Assembly: GCA_046295215.1 (NCBI GenBank)
Contig: JBKBNP010000006.1
Location: forward strand, 26,668-90,667
Source of the DNA: Szabonella sp046295215
Lineage (GTDB): Bacteria > Pseudomonadota > Alphaproteobacteria > Rhodobacterales > Rhodobacteraceae
Direction of reading: 5' to 3'
Length of the DNA: 64,000 nucleotides
Below the pieces are notes generated by a model. That model made no database searches. It saw only the letters and a program-made list of their open reading frames with translations, and was not told where the DNA came from. The position numbers were made by a program, and so were the translations under genes. Below, in pieces: positions 50,072-58,413 of this stretch. Position 1 is the first letter of the stretch, and each line of letters begins with the position of its first letter.

Positions 50072-50734
50072 ATGGAGTGGCGCAGTTTCGACGGGCTTTC
50101 CGGCTATGTGGAAACGCTTGCCGCGATGGAGGCGCATGTGGCCGGGATTGCCGCGGGCCGCGAACCCGAGTCGGTCTGGCTTCTGGAGCATCCGCCGCTC
50201 TACACCGCCGGAACCTCTGCCAATGCGGCCGATCTGGTGGATCCTGACCGCTTCCCCGTCCATGTCGCCGGGCGCGGGGGGCAGTATACCTATCACGGGC
50301 CCGGCCAGCGTGTCGCCTATGTGCTGCTGGACCTCAACCGGCGCGGCCGCGATGTTCGCCGGTTCGTCTGCGCCCTTGAAAACTGGGTGATCGCCACACT
50401 GGCCGAATTCAACGTCCGGGGGGAACGCCGCGCGGGACGTGTCGGTGTCTGGGTCGAGCGCCCGGACCGGCCCGGCCCCGACGGGCGCCCCGCCGAAGCC
50501 AAGATCGCCGCCATCGGGGTGAAGCTGCGCCGCTGGGTCAGTTTCCATGGCCTGTCGATCAATGTCGAACCCGATCTGACGCATTTCGACGGCATCGTGC
50601 CCTGCGGAATTCGCGACCATGGCGTCACGAGCCTTGTCGATCTTGGCCTGCCGGTCACCATGGCCGACCTTGACGCAGCCTTGATGCGGACCTTCCCCGA
50701 CCACTTCCCCGCACCCCCTGCCGCGACAGATTGA
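50072..50734 (+). CDS. lipB: Octanoyltransferase LipB
   Basis: This is a 220-residue enzyme that transfers octanoyl from acyl carrier protein to lipoyl domains, the first step of lipoate synthesis. GRGGQYTYHGPGQRVAYVLL and AKIAAIGVKLRRWVSFHG hold the family motifs, including the catalytic Lys. The catalytic Cys is in FDGIVPCGI. The start at 50072 with AAAGGA is chosen over an in-frame ATG 29 codons earlier. It is followed by the cytochrome c gene after 113 bp. Confidence 0.95.
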   Translation: MEWRSFDGLSGYVETLAAMEAHVAGIAAGREPESVWLLEHPPLYTAGTSANAADLVDPDRFPVHVAGRGGQYTYHGPGQRVAYVLLDLNRRGRDVRRFVCALENWVIATLAEFNVRGERRAGRVGVWVERPDRPGPDGRPAEAKIAAIGVKLRRWVSFHGLSINVEPDLTHFDGIVPCGIRDHGVTSLVDLGLPVTMADLDAALMRTFPDHFPAPPAATD

Positions 50735-50847
50735 AACAAGGCCGCAATGCCACTGGAAAGCGATCCTGCAACTGCCTATTTTAACACCGAGAGTTCCAAC
50801 CGGCGGCATCCTTTCCCGGGTGGCTGCCGGACCCAGCGAGGATAGCC

Positions 50848-51267
50848 ATGACCAGAGCCCTGTTGACCCCTGCCGCCCTCCTGATCGCCCTCGGCGCACC
50901 GGTTTTTGCCGGTGATGCCGCAAACGGCGAAAAGGAGTTCGGAAAGTGCAAATCCTGCCACACGATCGCCACCGCTGACGGCACCGAGATCGTGCGGGGC
51001 GGCAAGACCGGCCCCAACCTTTACGGCGTCGTCGGCCGGGTCGTCGGCTCCACCGATTTCCGCTATGGCGCGTCGCTGGCCTCGCTCGCGGCCTCCGGGC
51101 TCGTGTGGACCGAAGCGGAGATCGTGGCCTATACCGCCGACCCGAAGGGCTGGGTCGTTGAAAAGACCGGCGATTCCGCTGCCAAATCCTCGATGACCTT
51201 CAGGTTGCGCAAGGGCGGCGAGGATGTGGCGGCCTATCTCGCCTCGGTTGCGCCTGCGACGAACTGA
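50848..51267 (+). CDS. Class I c-type cytochrome
   Basis: This is a 139-residue exported cytochrome. MTRALLTPAALLIALGAPVFA is a signal peptide. The haem site is CKSCH (residues about 34-38) and the axial Met is in KSSMTFRL near residue 116. It has the cytochrome c2/c-550 layout with one haem, and is likely a soluble periplasmic electron carrier to oxidases. It precedes ctaD on the same strand by 153 bp, a promising donor to the aa3 oxidase. That link is inference from position. Confidence 0.9.
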   Translation: MTRALLTPAALLIALGAPVFAGDAANGEKEFGKCKSCHTIATADGTEIVRGGKTGPNLYGVVGRVVGSTDFRYGASLASLAASGLVWTEAEIVAYTADPKGWVVEKTGDSAAKSSMTFRLRKGGEDVAAYLASVAPATN

Positions 51268-51299
51268 CACCGCAAAATCCGGCATTGACGCGGAAATTC

Positions 51300-51313
51300 T
51301 TGATCTGCGTCAA
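51300..51313 (+). promoter_or_regulatory. Candidate FNR/FnrL-type box upstream of ctaD
   Basis: TTGATCTGCGTCAA is a near-perfect inverted repeat matching the FNR/CRP-class consensus TTGAT-N4-ATCAA with one difference. It lies 10 bp upstream of the likely -35 element of ctaD, so it could tie the oxidase gene to oxygen or nitric-oxide regulators. Confidence 0.5.
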
Positions 51314-51322
51314 AGTCACCGA

Positions 51323-51351
51323 TTGCCGCCGCCGCCGCACCATTCTAAGAC
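51323..51351 (+). promoter_or_regulatory. Candidate sigma70 promoter of ctaD
   Basis: TTGCCG and TAAGAC are separated by 17 bp, ending about 70 bp before the ctaD ATG at 51421. The -10 match is modest. Confidence 0.4.
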
Positions 51352-51420
51352 GGGAATGTGAGCGGCGGCGGATTCACCGATCCCTGTCCGCGTTAAGGAT
51401 CAACGCAACGGGAGGCACGC

Positions 51421-53091
51421 ATGGCCGACGCAGCCATTCATGGCCACGAACATGACGAACGCGGGTTCTTCACCCGCTGGTTCATGTCAACGAACCACAA
51501 AGACATCGGCATTCTCTATCTGTTCACCGGAGGGCTCGTTGGCCTGATCTCGGTGATCTTCACGGTCTACATGCGCATGGAGCTCATGGAGCCGGGCGTC
51601 CAGTATATGTGCATGGAAGGCGCGCGCCTCACCGCTGCGGCCATCGAGGATTGCACGCCCAACGGGCATGTCTGGAACGTTCTGATCACCGCCCATGGCA
51701 TCCTGATGATGTTCTTCGTGGTCATTCCCGCGCTGTTCGGGGGATTCGGCAACTATTTCATGCCGCTCCAGATCGGCGCGCCGGACATGGCCTTCCCGCG
51801 CATGAACAACCTCAGCTACTGGCTCTACGTCGCGGGCACCTCGCTCGCCGTCGCCTCGGTGCTGTCGCCGGGCGGGAACGAGCAGATGGGGTCGGGCGTG
51901 GGCTGGGTGCTTTACCCGCCGCTCTCGACCAATGAAGGCGGGTTCTCGATGGATCTCGCGATCTTCGCGGTCCACCTGTCGGGCGCCTCGTCAATCCTTG
52001 GCGCGATCAACATGATCACGACCTTCCTCAACATGCGCGCGCCGGGCATGACGCTGCACAAGGTGCCGCTGTTCGCCTGGTCGATCTTCGTGACCTCCTG
52101 GCTGATCCTGCTGGCGCTGCCGGTTCTGGCGGGCGCGATCACCATGCTGCTGACCGACCGCAACTTCGGGACGACCTTCTTCGACCCGTCGGGCGGCGGC
52201 GACCCGATCCTTTACCAGCACATCCTGTGGTTCTTCGGCCATCCGGAAGTCTACATCATCATCCTGCCCGCCTTCGGCATCGTGAGCCAGGTCATCGCGA
52301 CCTTCGCGCGCAAACCGATCTTCGGCTATCTGCCGATGGTCTATGCGATGGTGGCGATCGGGGTGCTGGGCTTCGTCGTCTGGGCGCACCACATGTATAC
52401 CGTCGGCATGTCGCTGACACAGCAGAGCTATTTCATGCTGGCGACCATGGTGATCGCGGTGCCCACGGGCATCAAGATCTTCTCGTGGATTGCAACGATG
52501 TGGGGCGGGTCCATCGACTTCCGCACGCCGATGCTGTGGTGCTTCGGCTTCCTGTTCCTCTTCACTGTCGGCGGCGTGACCGGCATCGTGCTGAGCCAGG
52601 CGGGCGTCGACCGGGCCTATCACGACACCTATTATGTCGTGGCGCACTTCCACTATGTGATGTCGCTCGGGGCCGTGTTCGGGATCTTTGCCGGTGTGTA
52701 TTACTGGATGGGCAAGATGTCGGGCCGCCAGTATCCGGAATGGGCGGGCAAACTGCACTTCTGGGCCATGTTCATCGGCTCGAACCTGACCTTCTTCCCG
52801 CAGCACTTCCTTGGCCGTCAGGGCATGCCGCGCCGCTATATCGATTACCCGGAGGCCTTTGCCTACTGGAACTGGTGGTCGAGCATCGGGGCCTTCATCT
52901 CCTTCGCCTCCTTCGTGTTCTTCCTCGGGATCGTCGCCTACACGCTGAAAGCCGGCAAGCGGGTCGAGGAAAACAACTACTGGAACGAATACGCCGACAC
53001 GCTGGAATGGACCCTGCCCTCGCCGCCGCCCGAACATACGTTTGAGCAGTTGCCGAAGCAGTCGGACTGGGACAAGGGCCACGCGCACTGA
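51421..53091 (+). CDS. ctaD: Cytochrome c oxidase subunit I (aa3-type)
   Basis: This is a 556-residue haem-copper oxidase subunit with 12 membrane helices. The helix VI stretch WFFGHPEVYIIILPAFG holds the CuB His and the cross-linked His-Tyr. The His pair YYVVAHFHYVMSLGAVFG ligates haem a and a3. WAHHMYTVG contributes CuB ligands, and the D-channel motif is seen in GGFGNYFMPLQIG. It reduces O2 and pumps protons. The other subunits (ctaC, ctaE) are not in the window, so the operon is split, as often in Rhodobacteraceae. GGGAGGC precedes the ATG, and a strong terminator follows. Confidence 0.97.
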   Translation: MADAAIHGHEHDERGFFTRWFMSTNHKDIGILYLFTGGLVGLISVIFTVYMRMELMEPGVQYMCMEGARLTAAAIEDCTPNGHVWNVLITAHGILMMFFVVIPALFGGFGNYFMPLQIGAPDMAFPRMNNLSYWLYVAGTSLAVASVLSPGGNEQMGSGVGWVLYPPLSTNEGGFSMDLAIFAVHLSGASSILGAINMITTFLNMRAPGMTLHKVPLFAWSIFVTSWLILLALPVLAGAITMLLTDRNFGTTFFDPSGGGDPILYQHILWFFGHPEVYIIILPAFGIVSQVIATFARKPIFGYLPMVYAMVAIGVLGFVVWAHHMYTVGMSLTQQSYFMLATMVIAVPTGIKIFSWIATMWGGSIDFRTPMLWCFGFLFLFTVGGVTGIVLSQAGVDRAYHDTYYVVAHFHYVMSLGAVFGIFAGVYYWMGKMSGRQYPEWAGKLHFWAMFIGSNLTFFPQHFLGRQGMPRRYIDYPEAFAYWNWWSSIGAFISFASFVFFLGIVAYTLKAGKRVEENNYWNEYADTLEWTLPSPPPEHTFEQLPKQSDWDKGHAH

Positions 53092-53108
53092 TCCCGTGAC
53101 GGACGCGA

Positions 53109-53136
53109 AAGGCCCCGGAGCGATCCGGGGCCTTTT
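53109..53136 (+). terminator. Rho-independent terminator of ctaD
   Basis: A 10-bp perfect stem (AAGGCCCCGG / CCGGGGCCTT) with a 6-base loop and T tract begins 17 bp after the ctaD stop. Confidence 0.85.
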
Positions 53137-53175
53137 CCATTTGGCAAAACCGGCGTCCAGGTGCCAGACAAGGAC

Positions 53176-53766
53176 ATGATGCTGTCGCTTTACATCACCG
53201 CCCCCGCCCTCGCCTTCTGGCTGGTTCTGCCGCTGCTGATGCGTCCGGCATTCCGCAGCGCGGGCCTGCCCCCGACAGCCGCCGCCACCGCCCTGCTGGC
53301 AATCGTTGCCGGCGGTGTCCTCGTCCTCCTCGGGGGGGGGCTCGGGGACGGGATGGTTGCAGGTTCAGTTGCCGCTGGTGACGGCGACCAAATGATTGGC
53401 GATGGTCCATACATTCCGGGCCGGAACAGCTATTTTCGGGATCTGCCCTTTGTTGCACTGGCGGTCGCGGGCGCGGCAATGCTGACCAAAGGGCTGACAC
53501 AGAGTGAAGTCGTTGGAACCGGAACAAGACTTCGGCGCATCATGGCGGGGTTCGGCACCTATGCCTTCCACGCAGGCGCCGGGGTGTCGGCGCTGCTCGC
53601 CCTTGGTCCCGTCACTGCGATGCCGGGGCGATATATCGACGGTCCGGAGACTTTCTTCTGGCAGGAAAATGCAGGGATGCTCGCGGGCGCATTGTTGCTG
53701 GCCGGGGCAGGACTTGTCCTGCTGGCGCTGAGCCTCACGCTGATCCGCAAGACTGTGCGGGCCTGA
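53176..53766 (+). CDS. Hypothetical membrane protein downstream of ctaD
   Basis: This is a 196-residue protein with about four hydrophobic helices (LYITAPALAFWLVLPLL, ATALLAIVAGGVLVLLGG, FVALAVAGAAMLT and AGALLLAGAGLVLLALSL). It carries a Gly-rich periplasmic-looking loop. I do not recognise a family. The ATG at 53176 sits just after AAGG. A GTG at 53161 is an alternative. It starts beyond the ctaD terminator and ends 4 bp before the DUF2244 gene, so the two are one unit. Proximity to ctaD suggests, but does not show, a link with oxidase assembly. Confidence 0.6.
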   Translation: MMLSLYITAPALAFWLVLPLLMRPAFRSAGLPPTAAATALLAIVAGGVLVLLGGGLGDGMVAGSVAAGDGDQMIGDGPYIPGRNSYFRDLPFVALAVAGAAMLTKGLTQSEVVGTGTRLRRIMAGFGTYAFHAGAGVSALLALGPVTAMPGRYIDGPETFFWQENAGMLAGALLLAGAGLVLLALSLTLIRKTVRA

Positions 53767-53770
53767 TCCC

Positions 53771-54280
53771 ATGCCCTACGAATGGCTTCCCCCTGAAGGT
53801 GGCATCCGCCGTCTGCATCTGTGGCCGCACCGGTCGCTGCCCCGGCGGGGTTTTGTCGCCTTTATCGCGGCGACCGCGGTCCTGATTGCCTTGCCGCTGC
53901 TGGTGCTTGTCGGCTCCCCGGTCCTCTGGGGGCTCCTTCCCTTCTTCGTGCTGGCCTTGGCGGGGGTATATTTCGCGCTTTCGCGAAGCTACCGCGATGG
54001 CGAGATCCTTGAGGATCTCACCCTTGCCGCCGACCGCATGACCCTGACCCGCCACGGTCCGCGCGGCCAAAGGAAGGACTGGGAAGCCAATCCCCATTGG
54101 GTGCGGGTCGAACGGCATGAAAAGGGTGGGCCGGTGCCCCAGTATCTGACGCTCAAGGGCGGGCCGCGCGAGGTGGAGATCGGCAGTTTCCTGTCAGAGG
54201 AGGAACGCCTGCGGCTGGAACCTGAACTCCGGCAGGCGCTGCATGCAATACGCCAGCCCGATGATCGCGGAACACGCTGA
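53771..54280 (+). CDS. DUF2244 domain membrane protein
   Basis: This is a 169-residue protein. Two adjacent hydrophobic helices (GFVAFIAATAVLIALPLLV and VLWGLLPFFVLALAGVYFAL) precede a cytosolic beta-rich domain (LTLAADRMTLTRHGPRG, WVRVER, EVEIGSFLSEEER). This is the pattern of DUF2244 proteins, found often beside cytochrome c oxidase genes in alphaproteobacteria. Role unknown. It follows the hypothetical membrane protein by 4 bp. No clear terminator is seen in the 160 bp after it. Confidence 0.85.
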   Translation: MPYEWLPPEGGIRRLHLWPHRSLPRRGFVAFIAATAVLIALPLLVLVGSPVLWGLLPFFVLALAGVYFALSRSYRDGEILEDLTLAADRMTLTRHGPRGQRKDWEANPHWVRVERHEKGGPVPQYLTLKGGPREVEIGSFLSEEERLRLEPELRQALHAIRQPDDRGTR

Positions 54281-54442
54281 CCGGGGTGGTGATCTCCGCC
54301 GCGAGACATAGGTGCGGGGCGGGAGGGTTGCGGGGCATTTCCGCCCCTTGAACCCGCATTTTTGACGTCGCGCTGCCGGGGCGTTCTCGCAAGGGTGCGG
54401 ACCCGCAGGATGCAAAACCCCACAAGGCAAAAAGCGCGCCCG

Positions 54443-54898
54443 TCAGGAAAGGCGGGCCTTCACCATCGGCCCCACGGCCGCGAAATCCATCTGGCCCGTG
54501 TGCCGCGATTTGAGCGCGGCCATGACCTTGCCCATGTCGCGGATGCCTGCGGCACCGGTTTCGGACATGGCGGCGACAATCGCGGCCTCGACCTCTTCGG
54601 CAGCAAGCTGGCGTGGCAGGAACTCCTCGATCACCTTGATCTCGTCAAGCTCCTTTTCCGCCAGCTCCAGCCGGCCGCCTTCTTCATAAGCGCGCGCGCT
54701 TTCCTGTCGCTGCTTGACCATACGCGACAGGATTGCGGTGATTTCTGCCTCGCTCACATCCTCCGCGCCTTCTCCGCGCAAGGCAATCTCGCGATCCTTG
54801 ATGGCAGCGTTGATGAGCCGCAGCGTCGAGAGCCGGTCAGGCTCCCGCGCGCGCATGGCGTCCTTGAGCGCGGTCTGCAACCTGTCGCGAAGTGTCAT
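54443..54898 (-). CDS. GatB/YqeY domain protein
   Basis: This is a 151-residue protein equal to the C-terminal helical domain of GatB (tRNA-binding YqeY fold). It starts MTLRDRLQTALKDAMRAREP and contains IEEFLPRQLAAEEVEAAI and GKVMAALKSRHTGQMDFAAVG, the conserved ends. Stand-alone YqeY proteins are thought to bind tRNA and modify amidation or aminoacylation, without enzyme activity of their own. The upstream open frame is antisense to non-coding DNA; GAGGA lies before the ATG used. It diverges from carA with 181 bp between. Confidence 0.92.
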   Translation of the reverse strand: MTLRDRLQTALKDAMRAREPDRLSTLRLINAAIKDREIALRGEGAEDVSEAEITAILSRMVKQRQESARAYEEGGRLELAEKELDEIKVIEEFLPRQLAAEEVEAAIVAAMSETGAAGIRDMGKVMAALKSRHTGQMDFAAVGPMVKARLS

Positions 54899-55079
54899 GC
54901 TGATCCTCTGGCACCGGGATTGGCGAAGCATCCATCCTAACCGAAGCCACGATCTGCCGCAACATCGGGCGGTAGCACCAAGGCATTGATTGGGAACGAT
55001 ATTCCATTTGGCGCCCGACCTTGACCCCGGCCCCGCCTGCCCGTAGTGTCCGCGAAATCCGGCCAGAGAGAGTCGTCCC

Positions 55080-56246
55080 ATGCCCCATCCCGCCGATACG
55101 CCCGCAATTCCAACAGCTTGCCTTGCGCTGGCCGATGGCACGCTGTTTTTCGGCAAGGGTTTCGGGGCCACCGGCGAAACAGTGGCGGAACTGGTGTTCA
55201 ACACCGCCATGACCGGCTATCAGGAAATCATGACCGATCCCTCCTATGCCGGGCAGGTCGTCACCTTCACCTTCCCGCATATCGGCAATACCGGCGTTAC
55301 CCCCGAGGATGACGAAACCGCCGATCCGGTGGCCGCCGGAATGGTGGTGAAATGGGATCCGACCGATCCGTCGAACTGGCGCGCGGCGGGGCATCTGACC
55401 GACTGGCTCGCCTCCAAGGGCCGCATCGGCATCGGTGGCCTCGACACAAGGCGCCTGACCCGCGCGATCCGGCAGCAGGGCGCGCCGCATGTGGCGCTTG
55501 CGCATGACCCTTCGGGCAGGTTCGACATCGAGGCGCTGGTGGCACGGGCGCGGGCCTGGAAGGGGCTTGTAGGGCTCGATCTGGCCAGGGACGTGTCCTG
55601 CACGCAAAGCTATCGCTGGGACGAACAACGCTGGGCCTGGCCCGAGGGATACACGCGGCGCGAAGGGCCGGGACTGCGGGTCGTCGCCATCGACTATGGC
55701 GCGAAACGCAACATCCTGCGCTGTCTCGCGAGTGCGGGCTGCGAGGTGACGGTTTTGCCCGCAACCGCCACGACCGAGGATGTGCTGGCCCTGAACCCCG
55801 AGGGCGTATTCCTGTCGAATGGCCCGGGCGATCCGGCAGCGACCGGCGATTATGCCGTGCCGATGATTCAGGGCGTTCTCGCCGCCGATCTGCCTGTATT
55901 CGGCATCTGCCTTGGCCATCAGATGCTGGCGCTGGCGCTTGGCGCGCGCACCGTCAAGATGAACCACGGCCATCACGGTGCCAATCACCCGGTCAAGGAC
56001 ATGGACACCGGCAAGGTGGAAATAACCTCGATGAACCATGGCTTTACCGTGGACAGCCAGACGCTGCCCGAAGGCGTGCGGGAAACCCATGTGAGCCTCT
56101 TCGACGGATCCAACTGTGGCATCGCGCTCAACGGCAAGCCGGTGTTCTCGGTGCAGTATCATCCCGAGGCGAGCCCCGGCCCGCAGGACAGCTATTATCT
56201 TTTCGAACGATTCGCCGAGGCAATGCGGTCCCGCCGCGCGGCCTGA
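55080..56246 (+). CDS. carA: Carbamoyl-phosphate synthase small subunit
   Basis: This is a 388-residue glutamine amidotransferase subunit that supplies ammonia to CarB for carbamoyl phosphate, precursor of pyrimidines and arginine. The N-terminal substrate-channel domain contains ELVFNTAMTGYQEIMTDPSY and GLDTRRLTR. The class I amidotransferase domain has the nucleophile in FGICLGHQMLALA and the His-Glu pair in QYHPEASPGP. Start and length are normal. The partner carB is not in the window. GAGAGAG lies before the ATG. Confidence 0.96.
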   Translation: MPHPADTPAIPTACLALADGTLFFGKGFGATGETVAELVFNTAMTGYQEIMTDPSYAGQVVTFTFPHIGNTGVTPEDDETADPVAAGMVVKWDPTDPSNWRAAGHLTDWLASKGRIGIGGLDTRRLTRAIRQQGAPHVALAHDPSGRFDIEALVARARAWKGLVGLDLARDVSCTQSYRWDEQRWAWPEGYTRREGPGLRVVAIDYGAKRNILRCLASAGCEVTVLPATATTEDVLALNPEGVFLSNGPGDPAATGDYAVPMIQGVLAADLPVFGICLGHQMLALALGARTVKMNHGHHGANHPVKDMDTGKVEITSMNHGFTVDSQTLPEGVRETHVSLFDGSNCGIALNGKPVFSVQYHPEASPGPQDSYYLFERFAEAMRSRRAA

Positions 56247-56363
56247 CCCCTGCGCGGCCCCGGCAATCGCCCGATCAATATCTTGTAGAATGCCGGAAGC
56301 ACGCTACCAGAAGCCCGGGCAGTTTGGCGGGCAGTGACCTTTTTTCTGTGCATATCTCTGGGG

Positions 56364-56378
56364 TTAACTTTGCGTTAA
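56364..56378 (+). promoter_or_regulatory. Perfect CtrA binding box before the glycosyltransferase gene
   Basis: TTAACTTTGCGTTAA fits the CtrA consensus TTAA-N7-TTAA exactly, 43 bp before the ATG at 56422. CtrA is the cell-cycle and developmental response regulator of alphaproteobacteria. The site could activate or repress the gene, depending on the promoter position. Confidence 0.55.
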
Positions 56379-56421
56379 GGCTTTCGCCCCGACTGTCGGG
56401 AGCGGGCTTCGATGGCCCGCC

Positions 56422-58371
56422 ATGCCGGCAGGAAACGCGATGGTTGCGCTGCAACACAGCTTCAGGCGCATCGCGGCGGATGCGGATGTCCCGAAGGGTC
56501 CGAACCCGGCGCGGGATGTCCCGACAACCGGCCCGGCGGTCCATGCACTGCGCGCGCCATCGCCCCGGGGCCTGGGGGTGGCGCTGCTGCAAGAGGGACT
56601 GATTTCTCCGCAGGCGCTGGTGCTTGCCCTTTCGGTCCAGCGGCACCATGGCGGGCGTCTCGCCGACATCCTGTTGACGCGCAGGCTGATCGCGGAAACC
56701 GCGCTTCACGAGGCCATGGCCCGCTTCTGGAACCTGCGGCTGATCGATCCGGCCAGCCACCCACCCGACCCCGCATTGATCGACCGGCTGGGCGCGTCGG
56801 CCTGCCTGCGCGAAGGGCTGCTGCCGATCCGCAGCAACGGTCGTGTCACCCTTGTCGCGACCGCCCGGCCCGACGAGTTCGCCCACCACCACGCCTGGCT
56901 CACGGCAGAGCTTGGCCCGGTGATGGCGGCGGTCATGCCTTTGGCCGCCATCGAATCCGTCGTGATCGCGCAGCGCGGTGCGCAGTTGGTCCGCTTTGCC
57001 GAAGAACGGGTTCCGCCCGTCGAAAGCTGCCGGAACTGGGGCAGCGGACCCATGGCCCTTCGGGCCGGGTTCTTTCTCGCGCTTCTGGCATTCGGGCTCT
57101 GGCTGTCCCCGACCGGCCTGGGTCTGGCCTTCACGATATGGGCCAGCCTGACCCTGCTCCTGACGACATTGCTGCGGGGGGCGGCCCTTGTCGCGGCGCT
57201 TCGCCACGCGCCGGTCGAAGGCCCGGCTCCGCCTCTCCTGCGGCTTCCCACCGTTTCCGTCATGGTCGCGCTGCATCAGGAGGACGATATTGCCCCGCGC
57301 CTGATCCGCAGACTCAACCGGCTCGACTATCCGCGCGACCTTCTCGACATCCTGCTGGTCGTGGAGGAACGCGACAGCCGGACGCGCGACGCCCTCTCCC
57401 GGTCTGACCTGCCGCCCTGGATGCGGGTGGTCGTGGTGCCCGACGGTCCTCTCAAGACCAAGCCGCGCGCGCTGAATTTCGCGCTCGACCTGTGCCGGGG
57501 GTCGATCATCGGTGTCTACGACGCCGAGGATGCGCCCGAACCCGACCAGATCCACAAGGTGGTGACGCGGTTCCACAAAAGGGGGCCGGAGGTCGTCTGC
57601 CTGCAAGGCGTTCTGGATTTCTACAACGCCCGCACCAACTGGCTGTCACGCTGTTTCACCATGGAATATGCCGCATGGTTCCGCGTCATCCTGCCGGGGC
57701 TGGCGCGGATGGGTCTGGTGATTCCGCTGGGCGGGACCACGCTGTTTTTCCGCAGGGAGGCGCTGGTGGAACTGGGGGGATGGGATGCCCACAACGTGAC
57801 CGAGGACGCCGATCTGGGCGTCCGGCTGGCGCGGCACGGTTATCGCACCGAACTGCTGGACACCGTGACCGAGGAGGAGGCGAATTGCCGCGCCCTGCCC
57901 TGGGTCCGGCAAAGGTCGCGCTGGCTCAAGGGCTACATGATGACCTGGGCCGTGCATATGCGCGACCCGGTGCTGTTGTGGCGCCAACTCGGGGTCTGGC
58001 GCTTCGCGGGGTTCCAGATCCTGTTTCTCTGCACCCTGTCGCAATTCCTTCTGGCCCCCGTGCTGTGGTCGTTCTGGATCATTCCGCTCGGGTTCACCCA
58101 TCCGCTGTCCTACAGCCTGCCGGAACTGGCGATGATCTGGCTGATGGGCCTCTATGTGCTGACCGAGGTTGTGAACATCGTGCTGAACCTTCAGGGATTG
58201 CGGCGCACGCGGCACCGGCTCAGCCCGTTCTGGGTGCCGACCCTGCATTTCTACTTTCCGCTCGGGGCGCTCGCCTCCTACAAGGCGCTTTGGGAACTGG
58301 TCCGTTGCCCCTTTTACTGGGACAAGACGAGCCACGGCCATTTCGCCCCCACCCGCGCGGACCTGCCCTGA
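56422..58371 (+). CDS. Membrane glycosyltransferase with GspE-N-like N-terminal domain
   Basis: This is a 649-residue inner-membrane processive-type glycosyltransferase. Residues about 45-200 resemble the T2SS/T4P GspE N-terminal fold (LLQEGLISPQALVLAL, RHHGGRLADILLTR). Two membrane helices at about 211-260 come next. The family 2 catalytic domain carries VYDAEDAPEPD (DxD-type), TEDADLGVRL (acid) and VRQRSRWLKG (QxxRW), as in BcsA and hyaluronan-type synthases. Three to four more helices follow. The polymer is unknown. A perfect CtrA box sits just upstream, and ATG at 56440 is an alternative start. No bcsB or exporter gene is adjacent. Confidence 0.84.
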   Translation: MPAGNAMVALQHSFRRIAADADVPKGPNPARDVPTTGPAVHALRAPSPRGLGVALLQEGLISPQALVLALSVQRHHGGRLADILLTRRLIAETALHEAMARFWNLRLIDPASHPPDPALIDRLGASACLREGLLPIRSNGRVTLVATARPDEFAHHHAWLTAELGPVMAAVMPLAAIESVVIAQRGAQLVRFAEERVPPVESCRNWGSGPMALRAGFFLALLAFGLWLSPTGLGLAFTIWASLTLLLTTLLRGAALVAALRHAPVEGPAPPLLRLPTVSVMVALHQEDDIAPRLIRRLNRLDYPRDLLDILLVVEERDSRTRDALSRSDLPPWMRVVVVPDGPLKTKPRALNFALDLCRGSIIGVYDAEDAPEPDQIHKVVTRFHKRGPEVVCLQGVLDFYNARTNWLSRCFTMEYAAWFRVILPGLARMGLVIPLGGTTLFFRREALVELGGWDAHNVTEDADLGVRLARHGYRTELLDTVTEEEANCRALPWVRQRSRWLKGYMMTWAVHMRDPVLLWRQLGVWRFAGFQILFLCTLSQFLLAPVLWSFWIIPLGFTHPLSYSLPELAMIWLMGLYVLTEVVNIVLNLQGLRRTRHRLSPFWVPTLHFYFPLGALASYKALWELVRCPFYWDKTSHGHFAPTRADLP

Positions 58372-58413
58372 CCGGCCCGAGGGCTGCCAGGCCCCCGCCC
58401 CGGCCCGGAGGCG

